A stretch of 64,000 bases of DNA from Alphaproteobacteria bacterium (GTDB lineage Bacteria > Pseudomonadota > Alphaproteobacteria > Caulobacterales > Caulobacteraceae). The position numbers and the translations under genes are program-made. The stretch covers positions 124,001 through 188,000 of the forward strand of contig JAHJME010000031.1 in NCBI GenBank assembly GCA_018821435.1, read 5' to 3'. How positions within the stretch are numbered: the stretch's first letter is position 1; the number at the start of each line of letters is the position of its first letter. Below are positions 1 to 8,299 of this stretch, one piece after another. A model generated the notes under the pieces. The model was not told the origin of the DNA. It ran no database searches and was given only the letters and a program-made list of their open reading frames with translations.

Positions 1-378
1 ATCGCCGGCGGCACGGTCGAGGGCGAGCGCGTGGCGGGCGAGGTCATGGCCGGCGGCGGCGACTGGTCCGAGCTGGGCGCGGGCGCCGATGGCGCGGCGC
101 TGACCCTGGTGGACGTCCGCTCGCTCTGGAAGACCCACGACGGGGCGATGATCTATGTCACCTATTCCGGCCGGCTGGTGATTCCCCAGGGGGTGCTGGG
201 CGACTTCCGCGACCCGGCCAAGGTCGAGGCGCTGAGCGAGGACGACTACTACTTCCGCATCCAGCCCACCTTCGAGACGGCCGACGAACGCTACGGCTGG
301 CTGAACGCCCTGGTGGCCGTGGGCTACGGCAAGCGGACGGCCAAGGGCGTGCGCTACCGGATCTTCGGCCTTGAATAG
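1..378 (+). CDS. DUF3237 family protein, 5' end outside window
   Basis: The reading frame is open from base 1 to the TAG at 376-378, so the N-terminus lies upstream of the window. The visible 125 residues match the DUF3237 (UPF0311) barrel, with the signature SLWKTHDGAMIYVTYSGR and a C-terminal TADERYGWLNALVAVGYGKR segment. The same two blocks occur in the DUF3237 gene at 36652-37152, so the window holds two paralogues. The biochemical role of the family is not established; members are common in aromatic-catabolic clusters. The stop overlaps the TTG start of the MFS gene by 8 nt, so the two are probably co-transcribed. Confidence 0.85.
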   Translation: MAGGTVEGERVAGEVMAGGGDWSELGAGADGAALTLVDVRSLWKTHDGAMIYVTYSGRLVIPQGVLGDFRDPAKVEALSEDDYYFRIQPTFETADERYGWLNALVAVGYGKRTAKGVRYRIFGLE

Positions 379-1687
379 CGAGGCCGCGCCGCGCGGCGGC
401 GGCTATGCCTGGTACGTGGTCGCGGTCCTGCTGCTGGCCTACACCCTGTCGTTCATCGACCGGATGATCCTCAGCCTGCTGGTCGGGCCGATCCGCGCCG
501 ACCTGGGCATCTCCGACACCCAGATGAGCCTGCTGATGGGATTCGCCTTCGCCATCTTCTACAGCGTGCTGGGTATTCCCCTGGGCTGGCTGGCCGACCG
601 GGGCAGCCGGCGCGGCCTGATGGTGGCCGGGGTCGCCGCCTGGAGCGTAATGACCGCCATCTGCGGCCTGACCCGCAGTTACACGACCCTGTTCCTGGCG
701 CGCATCGGCGTCGGCGTGGGCGAGGCGACCCTGTCGCCGGCGGCCTATTCGCTGCTGGGCGATTACTTCCCGCGCGAGAAGCTGGGCCGGGCGATGGCGG
801 TCTATTCGATCGGCGTGCCGCTCGGCTCGGGCATCGCCCTGGTGGCCGGGGCGCTGGTGGTGAAGTTCGTGACCGAGGGTCCGCCGTTGATCCTGCCCCT
901 GCTGGGGGCGATGGAGCCCTGGCGGCTGACGTTCGTGGTCATCGGCTTGCCGGGGCTGCTGGTCGCCCTGCTGATCGCGCTGACGGTCCGCGAGCCCGCC
1001 CGCGGCGGCGGCAAGGCGGGGCTGGCCAAGGGCGAGTTCCTGGCGTTCCTCAAGACGCATCCGGCGGCGCTGGCCGCGCACATGGGCGGCATGTCGATGA
1101 TCACCCTGGTGATGTACGGCGCCATGGCCTGGATCCCGCAGTTCCTGCATCGGACCTACGCCATGCCCATTCCTCAAGCCGGCCTGTGGTTTGGCGGGGC
1201 GACGGCGATCTGCGGCGCGATCGGTCTGATGGCGGGGGGCTGGCTGGCCGACGGCATGTACCGGCGGGGCTACAAGGATGCGCACCTGCGGGTGATCCGG
1301 CTGAACGCAGGCATCCTGCTGGTCACCCTGACCGGCATGGCGCTGGCGCCCACCGCCGGAATCGCGCTGGCGATGATGATCCTGACCATGCTGCTGGGCA
1401 CGATCCACGGCGGCGTGGCGGGCGCGGCGCTGCAGATGGTGACGCCCAATCGCCTGCGGGCGCGGATGGTGGCGCTGTATTTCCTGATCGCCAACCTGAT
1501 CGGCCTGGGCTGTGGCCCGACCGCCATGGCGTTGATCACCGACCTGGTCTTCCACGACGACGCGGCCCTGCGCTACGCCATCGCGATCATCACGGCGCTG
1601 GCCATGCCGGTCTCGATCCTGGTCCTCAGCCTGGGCCTGAAGCCCTTCGCCCGGGCGGTCGTGGAGGCCGAGGCGGCAGCCGCTTAA
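371..1687 (+). CDS. MFS transporter (spinster-like), inner membrane
   Basis: A 438-residue major facilitator protein with about 12 hydrophobic segments. The first helix carries the FIDRMILSLLVGPIRADLGIS motif, and the loop after helix 2 reads GWLADRGSRR, the MFS D-R-x-x-R signature. The second MFS gene (6085-7401) has the same architecture. The start is TTG at 371, overlapping the upstream DUF3237 gene by 8 nt; the first transmembrane helix begins about 15 residues later, so little can be trimmed. The neighbouring TonB receptor suggests uptake of an aromatic or ester substrate across both membranes. The substrate is not predictable from sequence. Confidence 0.9.
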   Translation: MNSEAAPRGGGYAWYVVAVLLLAYTLSFIDRMILSLLVGPIRADLGISDTQMSLLMGFAFAIFYSVLGIPLGWLADRGSRRGLMVAGVAAWSVMTAICGLTRSYTTLFLARIGVGVGEATLSPAAYSLLGDYFPREKLGRAMAVYSIGVPLGSGIALVAGALVVKFVTEGPPLILPLLGAMEPWRLTFVVIGLPGLLVALLIALTVREPARGGGKAGLAKGEFLAFLKTHPAALAAHMGGMSMITLVMYGAMAWIPQFLHRTYAMPIPQAGLWFGGATAICGAIGLMAGGWLADGMYRRGYKDAHLRVIRLNAGILLVTLTGMALAPTAGIALAMMILTMLLGTIHGGVAGAALQMVTPNRLRARMVALYFLIANLIGLGCGPTAMALITDLVFHDDAALRYAIAIITALAMPVSILVLSLGLKPFARAVVEAEAAAA

Positions 1688-1689
1688 AT

Positions 1690-1705
1690 ACTTAGCATTC
1701 TATCC
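1690..1705. promoter_or_regulatory. Motif A operator copy 1 (ACTTAG-N4-CTAAGT family)
   Basis: ACTTAGCATTCTATCC lies 64 nt upstream of the first TonB-receptor start. Its 13-nt core ACTTAGCATTCTA is identical to the reverse complement of the copy in front of the Rieske gene (11763-11778). The left half is perfect and the right half degenerate. Probably a binding site for a MarR-type regulator (inference). Confidence 0.65.
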
Positions 1706-1769
1706 AATTTGATGTAGCGTCAGGTCATAAGGACTCGCCTAAAGACGAGCCGGAATAGGGGAGGTTGAG

Positions 1770-3944
1770 ATGCTGAAGTCGCTCACGTATGGCGTGTCTT
1801 GGGCCGCGTTCGGCGCCGTTCTGATGGCCGGTGGCTCCGCCGCCGCCCAGTCCAAGGCCAACGACGTCGAGGAGGTCGTGGTCACGGCCCAGCGGGTCGA
1901 GGAGAACATCCAGCAGGTCCCGATCTCGGTCAGCGCCTATTCCAGCGCCATGCTGGAACGCCAGTCGATCGAGACCATCCAGGACATCGCCAGCCGCACC
2001 CCCGGCTTCAGCGCCGGCGCGGTCGACCCGATCCAAACCAACTTCGCCATCCGCGGCATCGGCTCGGCCTTCGGGATCAGCCAGAACGCCGGCGGCGACG
2101 CCTCGGTGGTGGTCTTCGTCGATGGTGTCTACGCCGGTCGCGGCGGCACCCCGGACATCGACGCCCTGAACCTGGAGCGGGTGGAAGTGCTGCGCGGGCC
2201 GCAGGGCACGCTGTTCGGCAAGAACGCCGTGGGCGGCCTGATCCAGTTCGTCAGCAAGAAGCCGTCGGCCGATCCGTCGCTCCGCATCGAGGGCCAGTAC
2301 GGCAACTACGACCGCCGCCAACTCAACGCCCGCGGCAACCTGCCGATCAACGACAAGGTGTTCGTCGCGCTGGGCGGCTCGATCAAGCTGCGTGACGGCT
2401 ACGAGTTCAACCAGACCACTGGCCACGACGTGAACGACCAGGACCTGAAGACGGCCACGGTCGCCGTCCGGTTCCTGCCCAGCGCCGACCTGGACATCGT
2501 CCTGGCCGCCGACTTCACCGACCAGGACCAACGGGGCAATCCGCGCGACAACATCTGCGACGCCACCTTCCAGGCGGGTATCCACTGCGTGGGCGTGAAC
2601 CCGGACCCGCGGATCATGAACGCCGTCACCGACGGCTATCTGCGTCGCTGGCTGCGGACCTATCGCGGCGAGGTGAACTGGACGACGCCGTTCGGGACCC
2701 TGACCTCGATCACCGCGCTGCGCGACGTGACGCTGAACATCCGCACCCCGTTCTTCTCCAACCCGATAAACCCGCCGGCCCAGATCGAGTCCACCGAGAC
2801 CGACCACGAGAACAACAGCCAGTTCAGCCAGGAGCTGCGCTTCAGCTTCGACGCCATGAACAGCCGGCTGAAGGGCCAGGTCGGCGCCTACTATCTGCAC
2901 GAGGACAACGAGCGGATCGAGGATCTGAAACAGGACTTCCCGGCGCCCGCCCAGACCGGGATCGCCACCTATCCGCAGGAAGTCACCGGCAAGAGCTACG
3001 CCCTGTTCGGCCAGTTCAGCTATTCGCTCACGGACGACCTGACCGTGACGGCGGGCCTGCGCCAGACCTGGGAGCGCAAGAGCGGCCACTTCATCGGCCG
3101 CAAGGTGTCGGGCCCCGGCCTGCCGCCGCCGCTGGCCGCCAACTACGACGTGACGGGCTCCAAGAAGTGGAACGCCCTGACCCCGCGCTTCGCGGTGGAC
3201 TACCAGATGACGCCGGACGCCCTGGTCTATGCCTCGGCCACGCGCGGCTTCAAGAGCGGCGGCTTCCAGGGCATCGCCGGCGCGGGCCCCAGCCAGGCGA
3301 CGCCGTACGATCCGGAATACGCCTGGAGCTATGAGACCGGCTTCAAGACCCAGTGGTGGGACCGCCGCCTGCGGGTGAACGGCTCGATCTTCCAGACCAA
3401 CTACAAGGACCTGCAGGTCTCGCAACTGGTGCCGCTGTGCTGCGTGGTCGTCGGCAACGCCGCCACCGCCAAGATCAAGGGCGCCGAGTTCGAGTTCATC
3501 GTCCAGCCGGTCAGCGGCCTGCAGTTCGACGGCAGCTATTCGCGGCTGAACGCCGAGTTCACCAGCTTCGCCAACGGCGCCACGGCCAACTTCACGGGCA
3601 ACGCCCTGCCGCGCTCGCCGAAGGACAAGATCCACCTCGGCGTCCAGTACATCGCCGACCTGCAGGGCTGGGAGGCGCTGGCCCGCGTCGACTACACCAA
3701 CCAGTCGAAGATGTACTTCGAAGCCTCGAACATCCCGACCCAGAAGCAGGAGGGCTACATCAACGTCGACGCGCGCGTCTCGCTGACCTCGCCCGACAAG
3801 CGCTGGGAAGTGGCCGTCTGGGGCAAGAACCTGACCGACGAACTTGTGGCCACCTACGTCACCGCCTTCGCCCCCTACCGCCAGGTGCTGGTCCCCTACG
3901 CCCCGCCGAAGACCTACGGCGTGACGCTGGTCTGGAAGATGTAG
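1770..3944 (+). CDS. TonB-dependent outer-membrane receptor 1
   Basis: A 724-residue receptor. Residues 1 to about 26 form a signal peptide ending SAAAQ. A plug domain follows, opening with the EEVVVTAQR block and containing LERVEVLRGPQGTLFGKNAVGG. The C-terminal two thirds is a beta-barrel, with the TRGFKSGGF motif near residue 490. Family length is normal. The last residue is methionine (VTLVWKM) rather than the usual phenylalanine. A Shine-Dalgarno GGGGAGG precedes the ATG. The gene stands between the MFS gene and a large palindrome, with a motif A operator upstream, consistent with TonB-energised import of a catabolic substrate. The iron-siderophore alternative is less likely in this context. 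Confidence 0.95.
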   Translation: MLKSLTYGVSWAAFGAVLMAGGSAAAQSKANDVEEVVVTAQRVEENIQQVPISVSAYSSAMLERQSIETIQDIASRTPGFSAGAVDPIQTNFAIRGIGSAFGISQNAGGDASVVVFVDGVYAGRGGTPDIDALNLERVEVLRGPQGTLFGKNAVGGLIQFVSKKPSADPSLRIEGQYGNYDRRQLNARGNLPINDKVFVALGGSIKLRDGYEFNQTTGHDVNDQDLKTATVAVRFLPSADLDIVLAADFTDQDQRGNPRDNICDATFQAGIHCVGVNPDPRIMNAVTDGYLRRWLRTYRGEVNWTTPFGTLTSITALRDVTLNIRTPFFSNPINPPAQIESTETDHENNSQFSQELRFSFDAMNSRLKGQVGAYYLHEDNERIEDLKQDFPAPAQTGIATYPQEVTGKSYALFGQFSYSLTDDLTVTAGLRQTWERKSGHFIGRKVSGPGLPPPLAANYDVTGSKKWNALTPRFAVDYQMTPDALVYASATRGFKSGGFQGIAGAGPSQATPYDPEYAWSYETGFKTQWWDRRLRVNGSIFQTNYKDLQVSQLVPLCCVVVGNAATAKIKGAEFEFIVQPVSGLQFDGSYSRLNAEFTSFANGATANFTGNALPRSPKDKIHLGVQYIADLQGWEALARVDYTNQSKMYFEASNIPTQKQEGYINVDARVSLTSPDKRWEVAVWGKNLTDELVATYVTAFAPYRQVLVPYAPPKTYGVTLVWKM

Positions 3945-3953
3945 TTCGCTCGG

Positions 3954-4112
3954 CCCTTCTCCCCCTGCGGGAGAAGGTGTCGCCCGAAGGGTGACGGATG
4001 AGGGGTCGCGCCGAGCAATCGGGCGACCCCTTCTTCGTTTCCGCCGAGGGGCCGGCACGACCCCTCATCCGACCTGCTGCGCAGGCCACCTTCTCCCGCA
4101 GGGGGAGAAGGG
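3954..4112. repeat. Long palindromic intergenic element (REP-like)
   Basis: The ends are perfect 26-nt inverted repeats (3954-3979 and 4087-4112, core CTCCCCCTGCGGGAG). A further inner inverted pair carries GGATGAGGGGTCG and its complement. The element fills the gap between two convergent genes and could act as a bidirectional terminator or RNA stabiliser. Similar elements are abundant in Caulobacterales (recalled, not searched). Confidence 0.85.
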
Positions 4113-4118
4113 CAATTC

Positions 4119-4763
4119 CTATCTTCTCTGCGGCGTGCTCAGGAAGTCCTGGGCGCTGAAGCCTTCGGGGGCGGCCACTTCCGTGATCCGCTCGGCGACG
4201 TTGTCGAACTCCATGCGCAGCGCCCGCGTGATCACCGCATGCATCGAATAGAGCGTGGTGATGTAGGTGAACTCGAAGATCTCCTCGTCGCCCCAGAAGG
4301 TGCGGAGCTTCTCGAACACCTCCAGCGGCGTGCGCCCGTCGCCGGCCGTCAGGCAGTCGGCATAGGCCAGCACGGCGCGTTCCTTGTCGTCGAACACGTC
4401 CGAGACCTGCCAGTGCGGGATGGCGGCGATCTTCTCGTCCGAGACGCCCAGCGCGCGCAGCGATTTGCAGTGCTGGGAGAAGACGAACTGGCTCTCCTTC
4501 ACCCACCCGGCGCGGGTCTGGCCCAGCTCGCGCAGCACCGGGTCCAGCTTGCGGTCGGGGTGGCGATAGACCGCGAAGCCGTCGACGGCGTGCTTGAAGA
4601 TGTCGGGGGCGATGGCGAACACGGTCCACCAGTCGCCGGGCGTGCCGGTCGCGGTGCCGGGGCTGGCGACCGGGTCGCGATCCGGGCCGAACAGGCGGTC
4701 GTAATAGGCGGTGACGACCTCCGAGGTGACGTCGGCGCGCGGGATCTGCTTCAGGACGGGCAT
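4119..4763 (-). CDS. Carboxymuconolactone decarboxylase (CMD/AhpD)-like protein
   Basis: A 214-residue, mostly helical protein of the CMD/AhpD fold. The conserved region around residue 90 reads ESQFVFSQHCKSLRALGV, then a long C-terminal helical part with FEFTYITTLYSMHAV. AhpD enzymes carry a CxxC redox pair here; this protein has a single cysteine in HCK, so peroxidase activity is unlikely. It is the last gene of the MFS-SDR-SnoaL-CMD operon, starting 10 nt after the SnoaL gene. In this setting it could act on a lactone or ring-cleavage product, but the reaction is not predictable. Confidence 0.8.
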   Translation of the reverse strand: MPVLKQIPRADVTSEVVTAYYDRLFGPDRDPVASPGTATGTPGDWWTVFAIAPDIFKHAVDGFAVYRHPDRKLDPVLRELGQTRAGWVKESQFVFSQHCKSLRALGVSDEKIAAIPHWQVSDVFDDKERAVLAYADCLTAGDGRTPLEVFEKLRTFWGDEEIFEFTYITTLYSMHAVITRALRMEFDNVAERITEVAAPEGFSAQDFLSTPQRR

Positions 4764-4774
4764 GGGGTTCTACC

Positions 4775-5164
4775 TCAGGCGAACTTGCGGAACTCGGCCA
4801 CGCGGGCGGAGTCGAAATACTCGTCGAGACGCGTGATCTTGCCGTCCTTCACCGCGCAGACGATGCAGGCGGGCAGGGCGACGCGGACGCCGTCGTGGCT
4901 GCGCGTACCGCGCAGGATGTGCTGCTGCACGAACCCGCCGGCGAACACCTCGACGCGGCGGTTGTCGTACACGCGGTCGAGGATGCGGGTGACCATGCCG
5001 GCCAGGGTCTTCTTGTTGTCGTCCGGCCCCTGGATCAGCTCGTCGGTGTTGTGCCAGATCTCGGCGTTGGGGGCGTAGCAGGCCACCAGCCCGTCGATGT
5101 CGCCCTGCTCCACGCAGTCGAAGAAGCGCTTGGCCAGTGCGCGCATTGCGGTGTCGTCGGACAT
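4775..5164 (-). CDS. SnoaL-like / nuclear transport factor 2-fold protein
   Basis: A 129-residue single-domain protein of the NTF2/SnoaL fold: an N-terminal helix (ALAKRFFDCVEQGDIDGLVACY), the APNAEIWHN strand and a C-terminal DGKITRLDEYFD strand. Relatives include ketosteroid isomerase, polyketide cyclases and small dehydratases. Aromatic-catabolic clusters often carry one acting on a cyclic or dienol intermediate. It lies 30 nt downstream of the SDR gene and 10 nt upstream of the CMD gene in one operon. Substrate unknown. Confidence 0.85.
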   Translation of the reverse strand: MSDDTAMRALAKRFFDCVEQGDIDGLVACYAPNAEIWHNTDELIQGPDDNKKTLAGMVTRILDRVYDNRRVEVFAGGFVQQHILRGTRSHDGVRVALPACIVCAVKDGKITRLDEYFDSARVAEFRKFA

Positions 5165-5194
5165 GGGGGTTTCCTCTCGAGTTTACGGGCGGGC

Positions 5195-6088
5195 CTACTT
5201 GCCCACCGCCACGTTCATGCGCTTGGCGCCGTTGGCCGCGATCAGGCCGTCGATGTCGTCGCCGCGATAGCCCGGGTCGGCGGACTCGCCGAAGGCGCCC
5301 AGGATCTCGGCGAACTGGACTTCGGTCATCGCCTTCCACTCGGGGTGGGTGAAGATGAAGAACTCGTCGGCCTCGATGGCGCGGGCGACCCGCTCGCCGA
5401 TCTTCGCCGCGGACATGCCGCCGGCCAGCACGCCGCTCATGTTCTGGGCCGTCTGGGCCGCAGCGCCCTGTTCGCCGACGCCGGGCCGCAGCTTGGCGGT
5501 GGTGGCGACGATGTTGGTCGCCGACATGCCGGGGCACAGCACCGAGATGCCCACCTGGGTGTCGGCCAGCTCGTTGCGGAGCGCCATGGCGATGCCCAGA
5601 GTGGCGAACTTCGACGAGATATAGGCCACCGAGATCGGCGGCGGGACGATGGCCACCATCGAGGAGGTGAGCGCCAGGTGGCAGGGCTCCTCGGCCGCCT
5701 TCATCGCCCCCAGGAACGTGCGGCAGGCGTAGAGGTGGGCGTGGGCGTTGACGGCATAGGCCCAGCGCCAGACCTCGGTGTCGTAGTCTTCGAACTTGCC
5801 CGAGCCCCCACCGACGCCGGCGTTGGAGAACAGGATGCGGACGTCGCCGAACTTCGCGGCCGCGTCGCCGGCTCGGGCCCAGTCGGCCTCCTCGGCGACG
5901 TTGAGCTGCAGGCCGATGGCGTCGGCGCCCTCGGCGCGGAGCTCGGCCGCGGCGGCCTCGGCGCGCGCACCCTCGATGTCAGCCAGGATCGGCCGGGCGC
6001 CGCGCTTGGCCAGGGCGCGGGCGGTCTCCAGCCCGATACCGCTGGCGCCGCCGGTGACGAACGCGGTCTTTCCCGTCAGGTCCTTCAT
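5195..6088 (-). CDS. Short-chain dehydrogenase/reductase
   Basis: A 297-residue classical SDR. The Rossmann motif TGGASGIG lies at residues 12-19, SNAGVGG follows near residue 90, and the catalytic YISSK follows a serine-rich strand near residue 160. Length is slightly above the usual 250-280. ATG 6086-6088 overlaps the TGA of the upstream MFS gene in an ATGA junction, showing translational coupling. It probably oxidises an alcohol or dihydrodiol of the imported compound; cofactor preference cannot be fixed. Confidence 0.92.
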   Translation of the reverse strand: MKDLTGKTAFVTGGASGIGLETARALAKRGARPILADIEGARAEAAAAELRAEGADAIGLQLNVAEEADWARAGDAAAKFGDVRILFSNAGVGGGSGKFEDYDTEVWRWAYAVNAHAHLYACRTFLGAMKAAEEPCHLALTSSMVAIVPPPISVAYISSKFATLGIAMALRNELADTQVGISVLCPGMSATNIVATTAKLRPGVGEQGAAAQTAQNMSGVLAGGMSAAKIGERVARAIEADEFFIFTHPEWKAMTEVQFAEILGAFGESADPGYRGDDIDGLIAANGAKRMNVAVGK

Positions 6089-7401
6089 GCGGCGGCCTCC
6101 TTGAGCACGTTTTCGGCGTCGCGGCCCACGACGCGGGAGAGGACGAGGTAGGCCAACGCCGCCAGCACCGCGATGGGGGCCAGGCAGATGAGGGCGGTGC
6201 GCAGGGGGGCCGCATCGCCGCTGGCCGCCAGCCTGTCGCTGATCATGCCGATGGCCAGGGGACCGCCGCCCAGGCCGACGATGTTGAAGGCCAGCAGCAC
6301 CAGCGCCGTGGCGGTGGTCCGCGCCGCGACCGGCGACAGGTTCTGCACAAGGGCCAGGGCCGGGGCGGTGAACATGGTGCAGGTCACCATCGGGACCAGC
6401 ATGAACAGCAACGACATCTGCCAGGACGAGGCCATCAGCGCGACGACGAGGCTCGGCCCCGTGATCAGCGCCGCGATGCCCGGGACATAGGCGTAGGCCC
6501 TCACGTCGCGCGCGCCGAGCCAGTTCACCAGGGCGCCGCCGCCCCAGATGCCGATGCCATAGGCCAGCCCGGCCACCGGGCCGAACCAGCGCGCCATCTC
6601 GGTCATCGGCATCTCCTGCACGCGCATGAGGAAGGCCGGAATCCAGTTGAGTATCCCGTAGCTGACGAAAGCCGAGAGGCCGGCCGCGAGCAGTTGCAGG
6701 CGCAGGCTTGGGCGCGAGAGGAAGACCTTCACCGTGGCGCCCAGGCTTGTCGGCTTGGCCGTCTCGCGGTCGTGGCCCGGGTCGAGGCCGCCTCGGGGCG
6801 GCTCGCGCACCACCACGGCCAGGATGAGGGCCGCCACGGCCCCGATCGAGGCCACCAGCAGGAAGGCGCCGCGCCAGCCGAACTGAGTCGCCGCCCAGCC
6901 GCCGACGCTGGCGCCGATGAACACGCCCAGGGGGCCGGCGACGGTAAAGAGGCCGATCACGGCCGGACGCTTCGCGGGCGGGTAGTAGTCCGCCAGGATC
7001 GACAGCGACGGCGCGGTGCCGCCCGCCTCTCCGGTGCCGACGCCGAAGCGGGCGAGCGCCAGTTGCCAGAACGAGTTCGCGAAGGCGCAGGCGCCGGTGA
7101 AGACGCTCCAGATCAGGCACGCCGCCGCCACCAGCCGGACCCGGTTCACCCGGTCCGCCAGCATCGCCGCGGGGACGCCCATGCCGGCGTAGAACAGCGC
7201 GAAGGATAGCCCTGTCAGCAGGCCGAGCTTGGTGTCGCTGAGATGCAACTCCTGGCGGATCGGCTCGGCCAGGACGGACAGGATCTGACGGTCGACGAAA
7301 TTGATCGTGCCGACGGCGGTCAGAAGCAGGAGCGCGATCGTCCGGCCGGGACGTCCGGCAGCGGTTCGAGGGCTCGTCAAAGCGGACGCGGACGGGTCCA
7401 T
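6085..7401 (-). CDS. MFS transporter (spinster-like), first gene of operon
   Basis: A 438-residue, 12-helix transporter with the N-terminal FVDRQILSVLAEPIRQEL block and MLADRVNRVR after helix 2. It resembles the MFS protein at 371-1687 in length and motif order. It heads a minus-strand operon with SDR, SnoaL and CMD genes and ends in an ATGA overlap with the SDR start. The upstream region holds a perfect ATAGG-N4-CCTAT dyad and a degenerate GTCAA-N5-TTGAC site. Probably imports an aromatic acid; the substrate is unknown. Confidence 0.9.
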   Translation of the reverse strand: MDPSASALTSPRTAAGRPGRTIALLLLTAVGTINFVDRQILSVLAEPIRQELHLSDTKLGLLTGLSFALFYAGMGVPAAMLADRVNRVRLVAAACLIWSVFTGACAFANSFWQLALARFGVGTGEAGGTAPSLSILADYYPPAKRPAVIGLFTVAGPLGVFIGASVGGWAATQFGWRGAFLLVASIGAVAALILAVVVREPPRGGLDPGHDRETAKPTSLGATVKVFLSRPSLRLQLLAAGLSAFVSYGILNWIPAFLMRVQEMPMTEMARWFGPVAGLAYGIGIWGGGALVNWLGARDVRAYAYVPGIAALITGPSLVVALMASSWQMSLLFMLVPMVTCTMFTAPALALVQNLSPVAARTTATALVLLAFNIVGLGGGPLAIGMISDRLAASGDAAPLRTALICLAPIAVLAALAYLVLSRVVGRDAENVLKEAAA

Positions 7402-7432
7402 CTCACTCCCTTGCAGCGCCGTTTCGCGCCTT

Positions 7433-7446
7433 ATAGGTCACCCTAT
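7433..7446. promoter_or_regulatory. Perfect dyad upstream of MFS-SDR operon
   Basis: ATAGG-TCAC-CCTAT is a perfect 5-bp inverted repeat, 31 nt upstream of the MFS start. It has the same arm and spacer geometry as motif A but a different sequence. A likely operator; the binder is unknown. Confidence 0.45.
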
Positions 7447-7462
7447 GACGGGGTCCCCTAGT

Positions 7463-7477
7463 GTCAATCAAGTTTAC
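7463..7477. promoter_or_regulatory. Degenerate motif B site (GTCAA-N5-TTTAC)
   Basis: GTCAATCAAGTTTAC matches the GTCAA-N5-TTGAC pattern at 9 of 10 arm positions. It lies upstream of the minus-strand MFS operon. Because it is degenerate it may be a chance match. Confidence 0.3.
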
Positions 7478-7509
7478 GGTTGATGCGCCGGGCAGGCGAG
7501 CGAACCGGA

Positions 7510-8223
7510 TCAGGCCTCGCTGCTCCTGAGCATGTTCTCGCCAAACAGGTTGGACCACTGTTCGGGCGTCAGCGTCGGGCGCAGGCTGGCGAGGTTGGGC
7601 GCGTTCTTGACTTCGGTGCCGCGCAGCACCGCCGGCCGATCGCCGACAGCGGCGAACCAGCGGCCGATGTTGGCATAGGGCTCCAAGCTCAAGCCGATGG
7701 CCCGCGTGGCGCGGATCCACGGCCAAGCGGCCATGTCGGCGATGGAATAGTCCTCGGCCAGATAGTCGGCCTGACCCAGCCGGCGATCCAGCACCGCCAG
7801 CAGGCGCCTGGCCTCGTTCGAATAGCGCGCGACGCCGTAGTCCTGGCCCTGCGGCGCATAGCGGATGAAGTGGTGCGCCTGGCCGTGCGAAGGGCCCAGG
7901 CCCGACATCTGCCACATCAGCCACTGCAGGCAGAGCGAGCGATGGCGCGGGTCGGTCGGCACGAACGATCCGCCGGTCTTCTCCGACAGGTAGATCAGGA
8001 TAGCCCCCGATTCTATGACCGAGAACGGCCCGCCGCCGCCGATGGGATCGTGGTCGACGATGGCCGGCAGACGGTGGTTCGGGTTCACCGCCCGGTACTC
8101 CGGCTTCAGATGGTCGCCCTGCAGCATGTCGTAGGGGATCAGCCGGTAGGGGACGCCCGTCTCCTCCAGCATGATGCTGACCTTGTGGCCGTTAGGGGTC
8201 GGCACGAAATGGACGTCGATCAC
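7510..8223 (-). CDS. Glutathione S-transferase, YfcG/YghU (Nu)-class type
   Basis: A 237-residue GST. The N-terminal thioredoxin-fold motif TPNGHKVSIMLEE is typical of the YfcG-like class, followed by the ESGAILIYLSEK glutathione-binding segment and an all-helical C-terminal domain containing YSIADMAAWPWI. It shares the architecture of the GST at 34971-35684 (same length, same motifs). Such enzymes act as disulfide reductases or in glutathione-dependent steps of aromatic breakdown. It lies 76 nt downstream of the second TonB receptor and is probably co-transcribed with it. Confidence 0.9.
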   Translation of the reverse strand: MIDVHFVPTPNGHKVSIMLEETGVPYRLIPYDMLQGDHLKPEYRAVNPNHRLPAIVDHDPIGGGGPFSVIESGAILIYLSEKTGGSFVPTDPRHRSLCLQWLMWQMSGLGPSHGQAHHFIRYAPQGQDYGVARYSNEARRLLAVLDRRLGQADYLAEDYSIADMAAWPWIRATRAIGLSLEPYANIGRWFAAVGDRPAVLRGTEVKNAPNLASLRPTLTPEQWSNLFGENMLRSSEA

Positions 8224-8299
8224 GCGGCGCGCCTCGCTTCGATGAGACGAGTGCGGGCGGCGAGCGCTTCCTGGGACACGCGCGCCGCCCGCTTCAGCT

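Noticed and set aside
158..1555. A long minus-strand open frame opposite the DUF3237 and MFS genes
   Set aside because: It lies entirely antisense to a convincing transporter, is extremely rich in Arg, Gln, His and Gly and matches no family. Many such antisense frames occur in this high-GC DNA.
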